This document shows, one piece after another, positions 11,151-20,900 of a stretch of DNA of 64,000 nt. The notes below the pieces were generated by a model, which was given only the letters and a program-made list of their open reading frames with translations, did no database searches and was not told the DNA's origin. Source of the DNA: Amblyomma americanum (lineage: Eukaryota > Arthropoda > Arachnida > Ixodida > Ixodidae); contig NC_135505.1 in NCBI RefSeq assembly GCF_052857255.1, forward strand, positions 22,058,269 to 22,122,268. Direction: 5' to 3'. Made by a program: the position numbers and the translations under genes. The first letter of the stretch is position 1. Each line of letters opens with the position of its first letter.

Positions 11151-12014
11151 CGATGGCTCAGTGACCCCTTCCAGTTCCTCGGGCTCCGTAGTCATCCCCG
11201 TAAGGATCATAGTTAAGAAAGTGAACAAATTACACCGGACTTCATCGACTGGTGCAGAACTCACTGCTATTCGTGTCGCCATTGAGCATATCAGTGAAGA
11301 AACACTCCAGAAATAATCTGTTTGCACTGATTCAAAGGCAGCCCTCCAAGCGTTACAATCTGCTCTTAGTCATGGGTCCCATGAACAACTTTTCGCGGAA
11401 ATCCGAGAGCTCCACCACACAGCCACCAATAAAGGGCATGATATTGTTTACCAATGGCTGCCAGGACACAGCGGCATCGCAGGCAACCACCGCGCGGACG
11501 AGGCCGCGCGAACTGCTTACCATGAGGGCGATTGTGTGTGTCCCTCTCCATATTGAGAGCCGACGCAGCGGGCAGGCTTAAACCACTGTCGCGGGAGATC
11601 ACACTTGCCGCGTGGAATTCAGGCCAAGTCTCGCATTCGCGTTTGAAAACTTGGACCCAGATCTGAAGCTTCCGCTTCCATCCAACCTACCACGACGTGA
11701 AGCAACTTTCGTGAGTCGCCTGTGGCTTGATGCAGCATTCACTCAGCACTATCCTTCATAATAGGTATGGCTGACAGCCCTGCACCTGCAATCTGCGGGT
11801 GTGATGAGACATAGCCCACATTCTTTGTGAATTCCCTGCCTACAGCGCCCAAAGACAGTCTCTCTGCCGTGAACTGGAGCATTTCGACCTGCGCCCACTG
11901 ACGGAAACGAAGATTCTCGGCCACTGGCCACGGCGGTCGCCGGCGGTGAAGGCCTCTAAGGCACTGCTCCGCATTTTGAAGACTTCTCGCCTGCACACTA
12001 GCCTGTGACTTCAC
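11151..12014 (+). pseudogene. LINE RNase H second half and C-terminal knuckle
   Basis: Resumption of the LINE interrupted at 5588. The first codons repeat the broken edge (DGSV read again as DGSVTPSSSS). Then follow STGAELTAIRVAIEHI (catalytic Glu), a stop near 11316, CTDSKAALQALQSA (second Asp), and VYQWLPGHSGIAGNHRADE with the His and last Asp (about 11448-11500). All four RNase H catalytic positions are recognisable. A shifted C-terminal part has ICGCDET, then LCEFPAYSAQRQSLCREL, resembling the CCHC motif that follows RNase H in I-type LINEs, and ends near 12005. At least three frame breaks are present. Confidence 0.8.
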
Positions 12015-12538
12015 TGAGCGCTGTGACTTTGCGTAGTGACTTTAATTTCCTGCAACTGTCTTTTCTCCTTCATCTTTTTCTCTCCTTACACCTTTCTTCC
12101 TGTGCAGGGTAGAAAACGGGCTATTCTTCTGGTTAACCTCCTTGCCTTTCCTCCTCCTCCGCCTCCCTGTCGCCTGCTACGCTACTAGAAATATTCCATG
12201 TTTCATTTTAATTCCACCAAACTAAAAAGAACAAAGTGCGATCAACGGGAATATTATTTTGGTTATTATTATAAGGAAAACAAAAAACTTGCTTGAAACG
12301 CGTGCTGTTGTAAACACCAAAACATATGTTCACTTTGTGATTAATTTGCATTCTGTATTAAGCAAAAGCTAGGCTTTAAGAAAAAGTTCAGTGCACTCAA
12401 GACGATCAAGAACGTAGAAAAGACAACACTGCACAGATGTCTATCCTTCTGAAGCTAAGAATTTTTGCATCACTGAGTTTAATCCCATCAGGAGACGCAT
12501 GGTTGTTTCCAAAACATTCTTTATTAAAGTTCAAGCAA
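12015..12538. other. LINE 3' UTR, then unassigned AT-rich DNA
   Basis: From 12015 to about 12180 the sequence is pyrimidine-rich (ttttctccttcatc and similar) and is probably the 3' UTR of the preceding LINE. From 12181 to 12538 I see no gene, motif or repeat. Confidence 0.4.
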
Positions 12539-12552
12539 CAGACTGCAGTAAT

Positions 12553-12805
12553 GTTTTATGGTATAAGGGGGTTTAAGGTCCCAAAGCGACTCAGGCTATG
12601 AGAGACGCCGTAAATTTCCGACCCCGGAAATTTCCGGGCTCCGGAAATTTCGACAACCTGGGGTTCTTTAACGTGCACTGACACCGCACAGTACACGGGC
12701 CTCTATAATTTCGCCTCCATCGAAATTCGACCACCACGGCCGGGTTCGAACCCGTGTCTTCCAGGCCGGCAGCCGAGCGCCGTAACCACTCAGCCACCGC
12801 GGCGG
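12553..12805 (-). mobile_element. Ruka-like tRNA-derived SINE with exact TSD
   Basis: Minus-strand SINE. Its tRNA-like head (12805 down to about 12720) has A box tggctgagtgg and B box ggttcgaaccc. The body includes the segment cagtgcacgttaaagaaccc, and the tail ends in the motif around ttaaacccccttatacc. It is flanked by an identical 14-base duplication, cagactgcagtaat, at 12539-12552 and 12806-12819. The body contains an extra near-duplication of cggaaatttccgg (12617-12650). The resemblance to the tick Ruka SINE is from memory of that family. Confidence 0.9.
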
Positions 12806-12819
12806 CAGACTGCAGTAAT

Positions 12820-14510
12820 CGTTATACACGTTGCTCTATAAATATTCAATAGATATATACAATACTTAAGGTAATACAAACATCATAAAAATGCACTAGA
12901 ATACTGATGAAAATTACCAACTATAATTACAAAACATTAATTGAAATATTTTCGCTAAAGGTAAGACAAGCAAGGACGACACCAAATAAACGTGGCACTA
13001 TCAAAAACAACAAAAGTACAGTTCTTTATAAGCACGCTAAATATCACAAGAACAAACAAGAGACGAGCAACGAAGATTTGCATATCTTGAATTACGCTGC
13101 TCAGAGTTTCATTGGCAACGTGGAGGCTGGGAGGCGACACAACAAACTGCAACGGTGGTCGTCCCAATGACTGGCGCACGCTGCCTGGATGGTCTGTGGC
13201 TGGCCGAGAGTGGTGCGTCCCCCGAGAACTCCTCAGCAGGCTGGCGTATGCAAGCTTAACCGGCGGATCGGGGCTGAATTGCAGCCCGCGATCAACTTTC
13301 TTTCATAGACGCGCGCCGCGTCTGTCTTACTAGCGCCAAAGCAGGCGTTCACATACGCATAGAGTTCGTTGAACAAATTCCCTCCTTCTGCGTACAAACT
13401 CACTCCTTCTCCCGTTTCGGTCTCGTCTCCCTATTGGCTAGGAGCGATCGTCTTTTCTGGGAGGTTCTCGATTTTTTGTTCGCCCCGTTGATACCGAGCG
13501 CGAGAACGAAGGGGAAGGGCGACTCCTAGCGCGGGCGAAGTTACGCGCCCTCCGTCGCATCTGAGTCATGTTTTTCTACTTCTTTCTGGGAAGTTCGGCG
13601 GCTAGTCTCACCTACTTTTTCCGCCGAGCGTACGCGAAGGTGTGCAGCCACTAGGCAGGAATGGGCCCTGGAGACAGGCCTTTGTGTCCAGCTCTCCAAC
13701 TTCCCTCTTCACTCTTCCACAACCATAGCCCGAGCAGTGAACATTCCATACCCAACGGCACGCGCACAAAAGCACGTGTGACGTCTTTTTTTTCTTTCCT
13801 CTCTAGACTCTGCCATCAGACTCATCATCATCTGGTATCGGACTCATCCTGCTCCGCCCAAATTACCATCCCGGTAAAGAAAATCCTATCTATGAGGACA
13901 GCGGCGGAACAATTTGAGAGGTGTAGGGCGGTGTGGTGATGACCAGGGGCAAGATTTAGGTCATCATCCCACATTACATGTTTTAGGCGTTTCCCCTTGC
14001 CCCTCCTCTTCAGGCAGTACTGAACAGACGGACTGACAGGAAACCACGAAAACTCTTCCAAGCAAACGCACTTCGCTTCGTAAGAAAGAGGGCCCCGCCG
14101 GGGTGGCGGGGGATTCCTGTTTTTGCAGCTCGACAAGCTCTCCTCAAATGATCAGGCTAAACGCATGCTGTTACATTAGGCGGGGGGCCCCGTCTGCTCA
14201 TTCTGGTTTTCTCGTTTCATACATGTCGCTCGAAGTTCCCTTGCCCATGGTTCCATATACTAAGCAGGTTAGAATAATGGGCCCACTTCTACACACCGCG
14301 CTGAGGCCCTGGGCTGCAGCCCGCTTACCCCCCCCCCCCCCCCCCCCCAATCCAGCGCAGCACGGTCGTCCAGCGCTTCTGCAGAGGTGAAGGACACGAC
14401 CCAGGGCAGTCCCGTGCCGTTGACGTCGGACGGTCGGCGGACCCCTCTAGATCGGTAAAAAAAAACAGGCTTCGAGTCCCGTGGTCGTAAACAACTTGGT
14501 GCAGTTTTCA
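12820..14510. other. No recognised gene; contains a C-tract
   Basis: I see no supported coding region. Open frames here are short and lack family motifs. A homopolymeric C run occupies about 14330-14349. GC-rich stretches around 13400-13640 could be old regulatory or repeat sequence, but nothing decisive is visible. Confidence 0.4.
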
Positions 14511-14526
14511 CTCCATAGAAACACGA

Positions 14527-14930
14527 AATTAAGATGGCCTTTGTAATTCAATGGACCTGTACAGGACTTCTAAATAACTACAGTGACATAAAAGATATCC
14601 TAGGAGCACACGGTCCTGTCGCTTTATGTCTACAAGAGACAAATTTAGTTACTCAAAAATAGTCTTAAGAATTATACTCTTTTCCGCCGCGAGCAAGAGC
14701 AGGCGACCAGGCTTTAAGGAGGTGTAGCCATCACAGTGAAAAAGAGTGTCCCGGCCTGTGAGCTTAAATTAAAAACAAGACTCGAAACTTTCCAGCCGGT
14801 CTGCTTGCCCATAAAACCAGTAGCGTGCTCTGCATATATTAAGCCACAGCTGAAAGTAGAGCTCCTTGACTTAGAGGTTCTTTTAGTGCAGCTACCAGAG
14901 CCATACCTGGACTTTAAAAATAAATGAAAA
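14527..14930 (+). pseudogene. LINE endonuclease N-terminal fragment
   Basis: N-terminal half of another LINE ORF2. It starts at an ATG near 14534 with VIQWTCTGLLNNYSDIKDIL, followed by GPVALCLQETNL with the catalytic Glu (QET). After a stop at 14659 and frame changes comes GGVAITVKKSVPACELKLK, the next conserved strand, and LLVQLPEPYLDF (to about 14920), after which the family normally has the GDFN strand. Loss of everything 3' of this point is odd for a LINE, because ordinary truncation removes the 5' end. A later deletion or rearrangement is likely. Confidence 0.75.
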
Positions 14931-15019
14931 AATGGTTTTGTAGCGATTGCTACAATACGGAAGCATTTCGAGACTTCAGTGCGGCGGCGCGCCACCCTAT
15001 GGCTGCACCGCCACGCTGT

Positions 15020-15106
15020 CACGTGGTTCGTCACGTGGTGCGGAGCAGCTGCCGGCAGCGCGGCGCCGTGGTTGATCACTTGGTTCGTCACGTGGTTGGT
15101 CACGTG
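15020..15106. promoter_or_regulatory. Cluster of four CACGTG palindromes
   Basis: CACGTG occurs at 15020-15025, 15032-15037, 15089-15094 and 15101-15106. It forms two pairs, each spaced 12 bases centre to centre, with a related cacttg at about 15077. CACGTG is the canonical E-box bound by bHLH-zipper factors. Whether these function is unknown, and local duplication could produce the pattern. No gene start is evident immediately downstream. Confidence 0.35.
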
Positions 15107-15894
15107 AACATGTTCCACTCAGCCAGCTGTAGCTATCGCGTCAATCCAGGTTTAACCAAAGCTAAACCACCACCAAGTTTTTGAGGAAAGGAAATGGCGG
15201 AGATTTTAGTGCACATTCCTGTTTTGGGGGAAGCTAGAAAAGTGACGCTAGAGGGCAGGTTATAGAGTATTTTACTCTACCCACTAATGTCTGTTTCCTC
15301 GACTCGGGTGAACCCACTTACTGTTCCCCAACCTCAGGAAAAATTTGTTTGTGGTTTGTATTTTAGTTTACCGTGTTTTTCGCGATTTTAACTGGAGCGT
15401 TTTAGACAAACCTTATAGAAGCGACCATGTCCCTGCCATGATAAGTCTGTCATGATCGCCAATAGTCATTCCGACAAAACCATGGCGTTCGAGGCTACAT
15501 TTAGTGGGACTGGTCAGTGCTTAGAAAAAAAAGCGAGTTTAGAGAACATATTCTAGAAAATCATAGCACACAAGAGGTAAGTGAAATGTTCCCAACATAT
15601 ATTCTGCCTGCTGCTTATATATCAATTGCAAAACCCACAGGAGTGGTGTGCCAGAACCACAGTGTGGTGCTAGAATGTAAGGAGGCAAAAAAAAAACCAA
15701 CAACAGAATAAAGTCTGGATGGCTTTCGGAGATATCCAACACACGAGAACCTTATCCTTTTCAAAGACGTGAAGGCACAAGCATGGCAAACTTATGTCTC
15801 TTCTATAACCATGCAGCTCAACCACGTCGAAAAAAAATGTGGGAGCAAGTTCGAAAAATAAACGGCAGCTAGTCACCATTCACGATTCCTCTTC
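15107..15894. other. No recognised feature
   Basis: No coding signature, repeat or RNA structure was recognised. Short open frames are present on both strands but lack family motifs or plausible neighbours. Confidence 0.4.
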
Positions 15895-16188
15895 TTACAA
15901 TACCTTTCTTAAGGCTTTCCACAATTCTTGTCTCGTAAACCAGATAAGCTTTCCGCAATCCTGGTCACGGCACCAGTTAATGATTCCACCCTTCTCTCTG
16001 ATGACCGGATTGGGCTGGTCGGTCGCTCGTCCAGAGCGATGAATGACGATGACAGGCTGGCCGGTGATCGTATACACGGCGGTTAGCAGAACGAAAAGCA
16101 CTTCCTTCGGATCTTCGTCCGCTCGTTTGGCGATATGTTGCCGCTTAGGGCAGCAACCCCAAATTCTTAAAGGGGCCTTGAAACACAT
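15895..16188 (-). CDS. Hypothetical protein or exon, unrecognised
   Basis: A 97-residue open frame with protein-like composition: IWGCCPKRQHIAKRADEDP, then a hydrophobic stretch VLFVLLTAVYTITGQPVIVI, a charged middle, and INWCRDQDCGKLIWF near the end. Four Cys occur as two pairs (CC and C-x4-C). I recognise no family. The first residues probably do not belong to it, because a TTAA-AGGGGCC signature (16167-16177) resembles the end of a DNA transposon and may cut the reading frame. It could be an exon, a piece of an unrecognised transposon, or chance. Confidence 0.3.
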   Translation of the reverse strand: MCFKAPLRIWGCCPKRQHIAKRADEDPKEVLFVLLTAVYTITGQPVIVIHRSGRATDQPNPVIREKGGIINWCRDQDCGKLIWFTRQELWKALRKVL

Positions 16189-16190
16189 AA
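16167..16190 (+). mobile_element. Possible end of a TTAA-type MITE
   Basis: TTAA at 16167-16170 is followed by aggggccttgaaaca. This resembles the termini of TTAA-duplicating MITEs, and it compares with TTAA-agggacattgagg at 53488. I did not find a matching inverted end to the right, so only one terminus is supported. Confidence 0.35.
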
Positions 16191-16575
16191 TCAGTGCATT
16201 GTTTTAGCTCTTGGTTTCATAGAATGAGTCATAGTGATGCTATTATCATCGGTAGTACCGCGTTTACTCTGGTTTTTAATATTTAAATTAGCTCGCGAAA
16301 ACAAATTCATGGTGCTGACGGTGTCACTATACAGTGGCGGTTTTTAGCAGTGGATATGGCATCACTTAGTGGGAGCTTTATGATTGGACAAACAGTAAAT
16401 ATACTTCAAATTTGATTAATAACTAGGGATACGTTTTGTCAAGTTTTTGTGTTTCATATTACATGAACAAAACCAACTTGTTTGCCTTAGATAAAAGCCC
16501 TGTAAAGCAAGTAAAATAAAAATACACCACCAGAGTCTCTGGTTACTTTTTGCATCGAAGGACTTTGTGCTTCTC

Positions 16576-16731
16576 TGTACAGCGTGTTTCCAAAGACCCG
16601 AAGCTGCAGCAGCGAAAGTTCCGGTAACGTCACTAAACAGAAAAACACAAGCAAAACAAAACGATTACGCGCTTACGTTTGTTCGAGCATACCACTTATT
16701 GTACAAACTGAAATGCATTGTTAGGAAAATG
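16576..16731 (+). repeat. Dispersed 156-bp repeat, copy 1
   Basis: Nearly identical, in inverted orientation, to 29758-29916. Shared blocks include cgtgtttccaaagacccgaa, ctgcagcagcg, cgattacgcgctta and gtttgttcgagcatacc. No open frame or promoter box explains the conservation. Probably part of an unnamed mobile element. Confidence 0.75.
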
Positions 16732-16979
16732 ATATGCTGAATTAAAACTTCCTCACAGCAATCAACTCTTTACATCCCCTGCGTTCGTCGCGCCATCTTC
16801 ACGTCGGCCGACGGGGCAGCTGGCGGGCTGGCTTGTTTCAATCGAAGTTTGAAGGTTCATCGGGAAGAAATGAGCATAGGATTGAGCATCGCGCTACAGC
16901 ACAGCCCCAAAAACAGCACGAGCGCTGTACAGCTTGAAAAAAAAAAGAAAACCGAAGGTGAGCTATGCCGAAACTCTGT

Positions 16980-17600
16980 CTCATACCAATTCAGGGTGAC
17001 ATCAAAGTGTATGTGTATGCGGACGACATTGCCTTTTTTGCTTCTGGTAGAGACATTCACTCACTTTACCAACTTTTGCAGGCATACCTGAATGCACTGG
17101 AAGTATGGCTGGACAAGTTACATTTAATTCTCAACGTGAACCAATCTTCCGTTCTCATTTTTCCTCCAGCGTCCCCTCTTTATATCTGTCTACAGTATTG
17201 AAGCGCCCAAATCCTGCAAGTTGAGTCCTTAAAGTACCTAGATGTAATATACGACCCTCATCTAGACTGGCGACCTCATATCAGAAGTATAGCCTTCAAA
17301 GGTGAGCGTGCTCTTGGTCGCCTTATGCGGATCAGCAATAAGAAATTTGGTATGCGCAGAAACACTATTCTCTCTCTATAAGACTTAAGTAAAACCAATT
17401 TTGGAGTTCTGTGGCGTTCTGCTGTCCGGTTTCCCTAAATTCAAAAATTCAACCTCTGGTTCTTTTGGAGAGGCGCATTCTACGGCTTTGCCTGGGTTTA
17501 CCAGAATCAGTGGCAAATTGTGTCCTCTTTCTGGAAGCTCGCATACAGGACTTGAACTCTCGATTCCAGCTTCTTACAGTGCGCACCTTCTTGCGGTGAC
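16980..17600 (+). pseudogene. RT C-terminal part of LINE copy 1
   Basis: Begins near KVYVYADDIAFFASG. The catalytic box YADD at 17016-17027 is intact. LEVWLDKLHLILNVNQSSVL follows, then after a stop at 17201 VESLKYLDVIYDPHLDWRPH (thumb motif), and after further frame changes LVLLERRILRLCLGLPESV (about 17456-17512). Everything 5' of motif C is missing, so despite the intact aspartates the protein cannot work. Confidence 0.8.
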
Positions 17601-17790
17601 TTGAGCCAATGCCTGGAGTGGTTTCTCCAATTTTTTGACTAACCCACCTTTGTTTCTAGATAAACATTGGCCGCATTACAAACTGCCTCAATTTGTGTTT
17701 ACTGAGCATCTTTTTTCTAGAATTGCAGTCTCGCAATTCTTAGGTCTGCGATGTGCAATGCGTCAGTAGTTTGTAGGCTGTCCCAGCTGT

Positions 17791-18726
17791 TTGCTTCGAA
17801 CGTATGCTGCCGCTATATGCAAAGCACCTATCCGCCAACGTGCTAAACGGTCTCCTGGAGGAATATATGTTCAGTATCCGAGCCATGCTGCCATTTTCAC
17901 AGATGCCTCTCAACAAGGCGAAAAGGCAGCAGTAGGTGTTTATTCCCACACACTAGATTGGAGTTATTCTCTCCGGATTCCTGATTATACACCAATTTTC
18001 GCTGCTGAATTTCTCGCTATTGGTTCGGCCCTTCAAAAAGTTCCCAGCAATATTTCTCAATTTACCATTCTCTCGGACTGCCTGTCAGTCTTGGCTGCAC
18101 TGGAAAGTTCGAAAACTTGTCTCCTGTACCGATCCCTAATGTACTTTGTGCCACGTCATGTTGTAGAGGTGCGCCTTCAGTGGATCCCAGGGCACTGTGG
18201 CATTACTTCAAATTCGATGAACGATTTCTTCGCGAAATCAACCGTCAATGGGCCTGTTGCTCATGTCGTTCCGAACCTCACCCTTCTGACCACGTCCCGT
18301 CATGAACGTTTCCAAATACACCATTATATGAGCCATGTGCCCATCCTTGATACAGCGGATTTCAAACATTTGAAATTCCCATGGAACATACGTTCCTGCT
18401 CATCAAGACAATGTGAGGTTTCCATGACGTTGTTACACTGTAGGATTCCTCGCCTTAATTTATATTTATGCCGTTCTGGATTCACGCCGTCGAATCTATG
18501 TGCGTCAAGTTGGGACGTTGAAACGATAGATCATTTCATCCTCCACTGCCGAAGGTTTGCATGGCAGAGAATACAGTTTTCGGAAAATCCTCTCGCTCTA
18601 TTAGGGCTGCAGTTTACTCTTCCCGTCCTCCTCTCCTTCGGTGCAACCGTCAAAGGGCATGCCATTAAGAAGATGTGTCAGCTTCTTCACAAGCATATCA
18701 TTGAAACCGGGAGATTTTTGTGTTAA
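17791..18726 (+). pseudogene. RNase H domain and C-terminus of LINE copy 1
   Basis: A 311-residue open frame. RNase H motifs run in order: AAIFTDASQQGEKAAVG (first Asp, about 17885), AAEFLAIGSALQ (Glu), TILSDCLSVLAALES (second Asp), and VRLQWIPGHCGITSNSMND (His; the last Asp is in MND). A C-terminal Cys/His region with LLHCRIPRLNLYLC, then DVETIDHFILHCRRFAW, is typical of what follows RNase H in this group. No internal stop occurs in 311 codons, but the RT part is truncated. It serves as a good reference for the decayed copy downstream and supplies the empty site for the MITE at 19767. Confidence 0.85.
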
Positions 18727-19015
18727 CTTCTCGATGCCTTTACTTTCCCCCAAAAATTATTTTCTTTCGGATTAATTAATTAAAATTTAGTTATTCCACT
18801 CGCACTGCTTTGTTTCCTTGATTTTCATTCCGATTTCCTCAACCTCTCTCAAAATTCGTGATTTCTTTTTTCTCTCAGTCTTCTCAAATTATGAGCCGCT
18901 TGAGACAAACCTGGATGAGATTCTCCCTGTTTGAATCTGCACCAAACCCTGGCCAATCCCCCACCGTGGGTATGTGCCATCGTATTTGAGGCCACAACAA
19001 CAACAACTCTGTCTC

Positions 19016-20900
19016 GATAGTTGTCGCACGATCCTGTCGTACTCATTAGTGTGCAGTGCGTTTACTTTATTTTCTGTGATACGCAGGCTGACCCTGTATT
19101 CTCTTACGGCCATATTTTTTCGCCCCATTCCAAACATATGCCCGCAAATATCCTAAATGGTCTTCGATCTTGCTGATCACCTAGAGAACTATGTTCCCTC
19201 TACCGATTCCTCCGGGAGCTGTGAGAACGCGGCGATTGGGATACATTCGCAGGAATGGCTTGGAGCTGTTCCGCTTCGTATACGTGATTACACCCCTATA
19301 TTCTTTGCAGAGATTTTGGCTATTGGTTTGGATCTTCTCAAAATTCCGAGACATGTAGCACAGGTTCTTATCTTTGCAGACTGCCTTTCAGTTTTATCTC
19401 TCTCCAAACTTCAGGAAAACCTCTATTGAATCGTTCCTTTAGGTTTTTTGTTCCACTCTCCGTGAGAGAGGTCTATTTTGTCCGGGTACCTGGTCATTCG
19501 GGTGTCTATATTAGCGAGGTGGTCGATTTATTGCAAGATCAGCTCTCAATAATCTTGTAATCAATTCCGTCCCTCGCCTCATTCTGGTAGACATTTCGTT
19601 TCCCGCGTTTCCAACGTCATCCAGCTTCAGTGATTCCGTTGCTCAACACCGCGGGTTTTGAGCATTTAAAGTATACCCTTAATTAGAATGTCTGGTCATA
19701 TAAATTAAGGCTGTGTGAGGTGCCAATGACGCTTTTGCGATGCAGAATCCCCCACATGAATTTGTACTATCGTGACAAAAGTGGTATAGTCTATGCAGCG
19801 GGAGCCGGACCAATGAAAAACTGCATCGTAATGCCATCTACCGGTGGCATCTGGGATCGAGACAGCCAATTGGAGCCCTTTATTATCTGCAGGCATGTTG
19901 TTTGACTCGTTTCAATGTTTTGTGCTTTAGATGGCATTACGATGCGGTTTCCCGTTGCTACGGCTCCCGCTGTGTGGAGTATATCTCATTTCTCCCCGAT
20001 AGTACATATGCAGATGCGGGTTCGATACAACAAACCTTTGTGACTGATGTGGGGAAGTTGAAACAATAAAAAATTTTCTCCTCTCTTGCCTGCGGTTCAC
20101 ATTTCAGAGAAAGACATATCTGGAGGTCACCCTTGCGACGTTAGGACTCCTTGTGTCTCTTCAAGTTCTTTTCTCGTTTAGTGTGAGCACCAAGGTATTC
20201 GCATTAAGTAGGTACCGGGTAGAAAAACCAGCAGAAGAGGACGCGTACACAATAAAAAGAATTCACACAGACGACGCTGAAGACACAACTGAAAATGTTT
20301 ACTTCTTCAAGGAATCGAGCAGAGCAGGGCGCACAAGCGCGTGAGCAGGACACGCCGACAAAATAACGAAAACAAAAGCAAAATAAAGGTCTTTCATTAA
20401 AAATAGTGCTATCTTGCACATGGGGACTATGTCCCATTCATGAATCGGTATTCTTTGGAAGAAAATTTGACTGACGTATCGCTGACGCAATCAGTGCCCG
20501 ACTTTATTTTAAAAACTTCCAAGATTCCACATTCTATCTGCGTTTCGCCTCGGCCAATCATTTTTTACACTGCTGAACATGGGAGTACTGTTTTGACATT
20601 TGTTACAATTTTTTGGGCGATTGACCGCATTATCCGGTTACAGTGATGTGCAAAAATTCTTCCGCATTTCAAAACGTGTATTTTTTTTATTCCTGGCACT
20701 TCAAAACTGTTTAATTTATTTCAATTTTTCAGCAAACAATTATTACTATTTTCTTCCTAGCTTCTGTCATTCCGCTATTCTGCTTCTCCACCTCATGCTT
20801 TTCTGTGCAAATGCTATATGATTTTTCCTGGCATTCACCGCCATACTTTGGCCAGTCTCCGCGCATAGGTATGTGCCATGTTTACCAAGGTAAACAACAT
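19016..20900 (+). mobile_element. LINE with RNase H, copy 2, decayed
   Basis: Second copy of the same family, starting within the region just before RNase H and carrying a MITE at 19767-20002. Visible pieces are AAIGIHSQEWLGAVPLRIRD, FAEILAIGLDLLKI, IFADCLSVLSLSK (to 19428), then broken frames, LRCRIPHMNLY up to the MITE, and after it a segment matching the ETIDHFILHC part of copy 1 to about 20215. The 3' UTR end resembles that of copy 1 (ggccagtctccgcgcatagg near 20852, then tatgtgcca). Between 20216 and 20640 the match is lost and another insertion may be present. Confidence 0.7.
19767..20002. mobile_element. TA-flanked MITE (fold-back), 236 bp
   Basis: The two ends are inverted repeats over about 73 bases. 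They start ctatcg..., share cagcgggagccg, and end gcatcgtaatgccatct (19824-19843 region) against its complement from 19929. TA dinucleotides sit at 19765-19766 and 20003-20004. Removing the element plus one TA restores the LINE reading seen in copy 1 (around 18461), which proves the insertion limits. TA target and CTATCG-type ends suggest mobilisation by a Tc1/mariner-like transposase. No coding capacity. Confidence 0.9.

Larger units (their letters stand above)
1110..12180 (+). mobile_element. I/R1/Jockey-type LINE, split by a nested insertion
   Basis: Long non-LTR retrotransposon with a gag-like ORF1 (1421-2615), then endonuclease, RT and RNase H. The RNase H is broken at 5588 and resumes at 11151, so the element is interrupted by about 5.56 kb. 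A 12-base segment flanks the interruption at 5577-5588 (cgatggatcagt) and 11151-11162 (cgatggctcagt), with one mismatch, as expected for an old target-site duplication. The C-terminal region ends near 12005 and is followed by a pyrimidine-rich 3' UTR. The 5' limit is not sharply defined. Numerous stops and frameshifts show it is dead. The presence of RNase H points to the I/R1 side of the LINE tree, but the exact clade needs a tree. Confidence 0.8.
16980..19015 (+). mobile_element. LINE with RNase H, 5' truncated, copy 1
   Basis: Starts inside the RT just before motif C, directly after an A-rich stretch (16937-16951), and runs to a 3' tail of acaacaacaac (about 18998-19010). The tail and RNase H place it with I/R1-type LINEs. 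It is followed immediately by a second, more decayed copy of the same family. Confidence 0.8.

Noticed and set aside
13400..13560. Inverted repeat around ctaggagcga / cgactcctag
   Set aside because: Pairing is short and interrupted; no duplication at the edges.
14103..14390. Pro-rich open frame over the C-run
   Set aside because: Created by the homopolymeric C-tract; no conserved segment.
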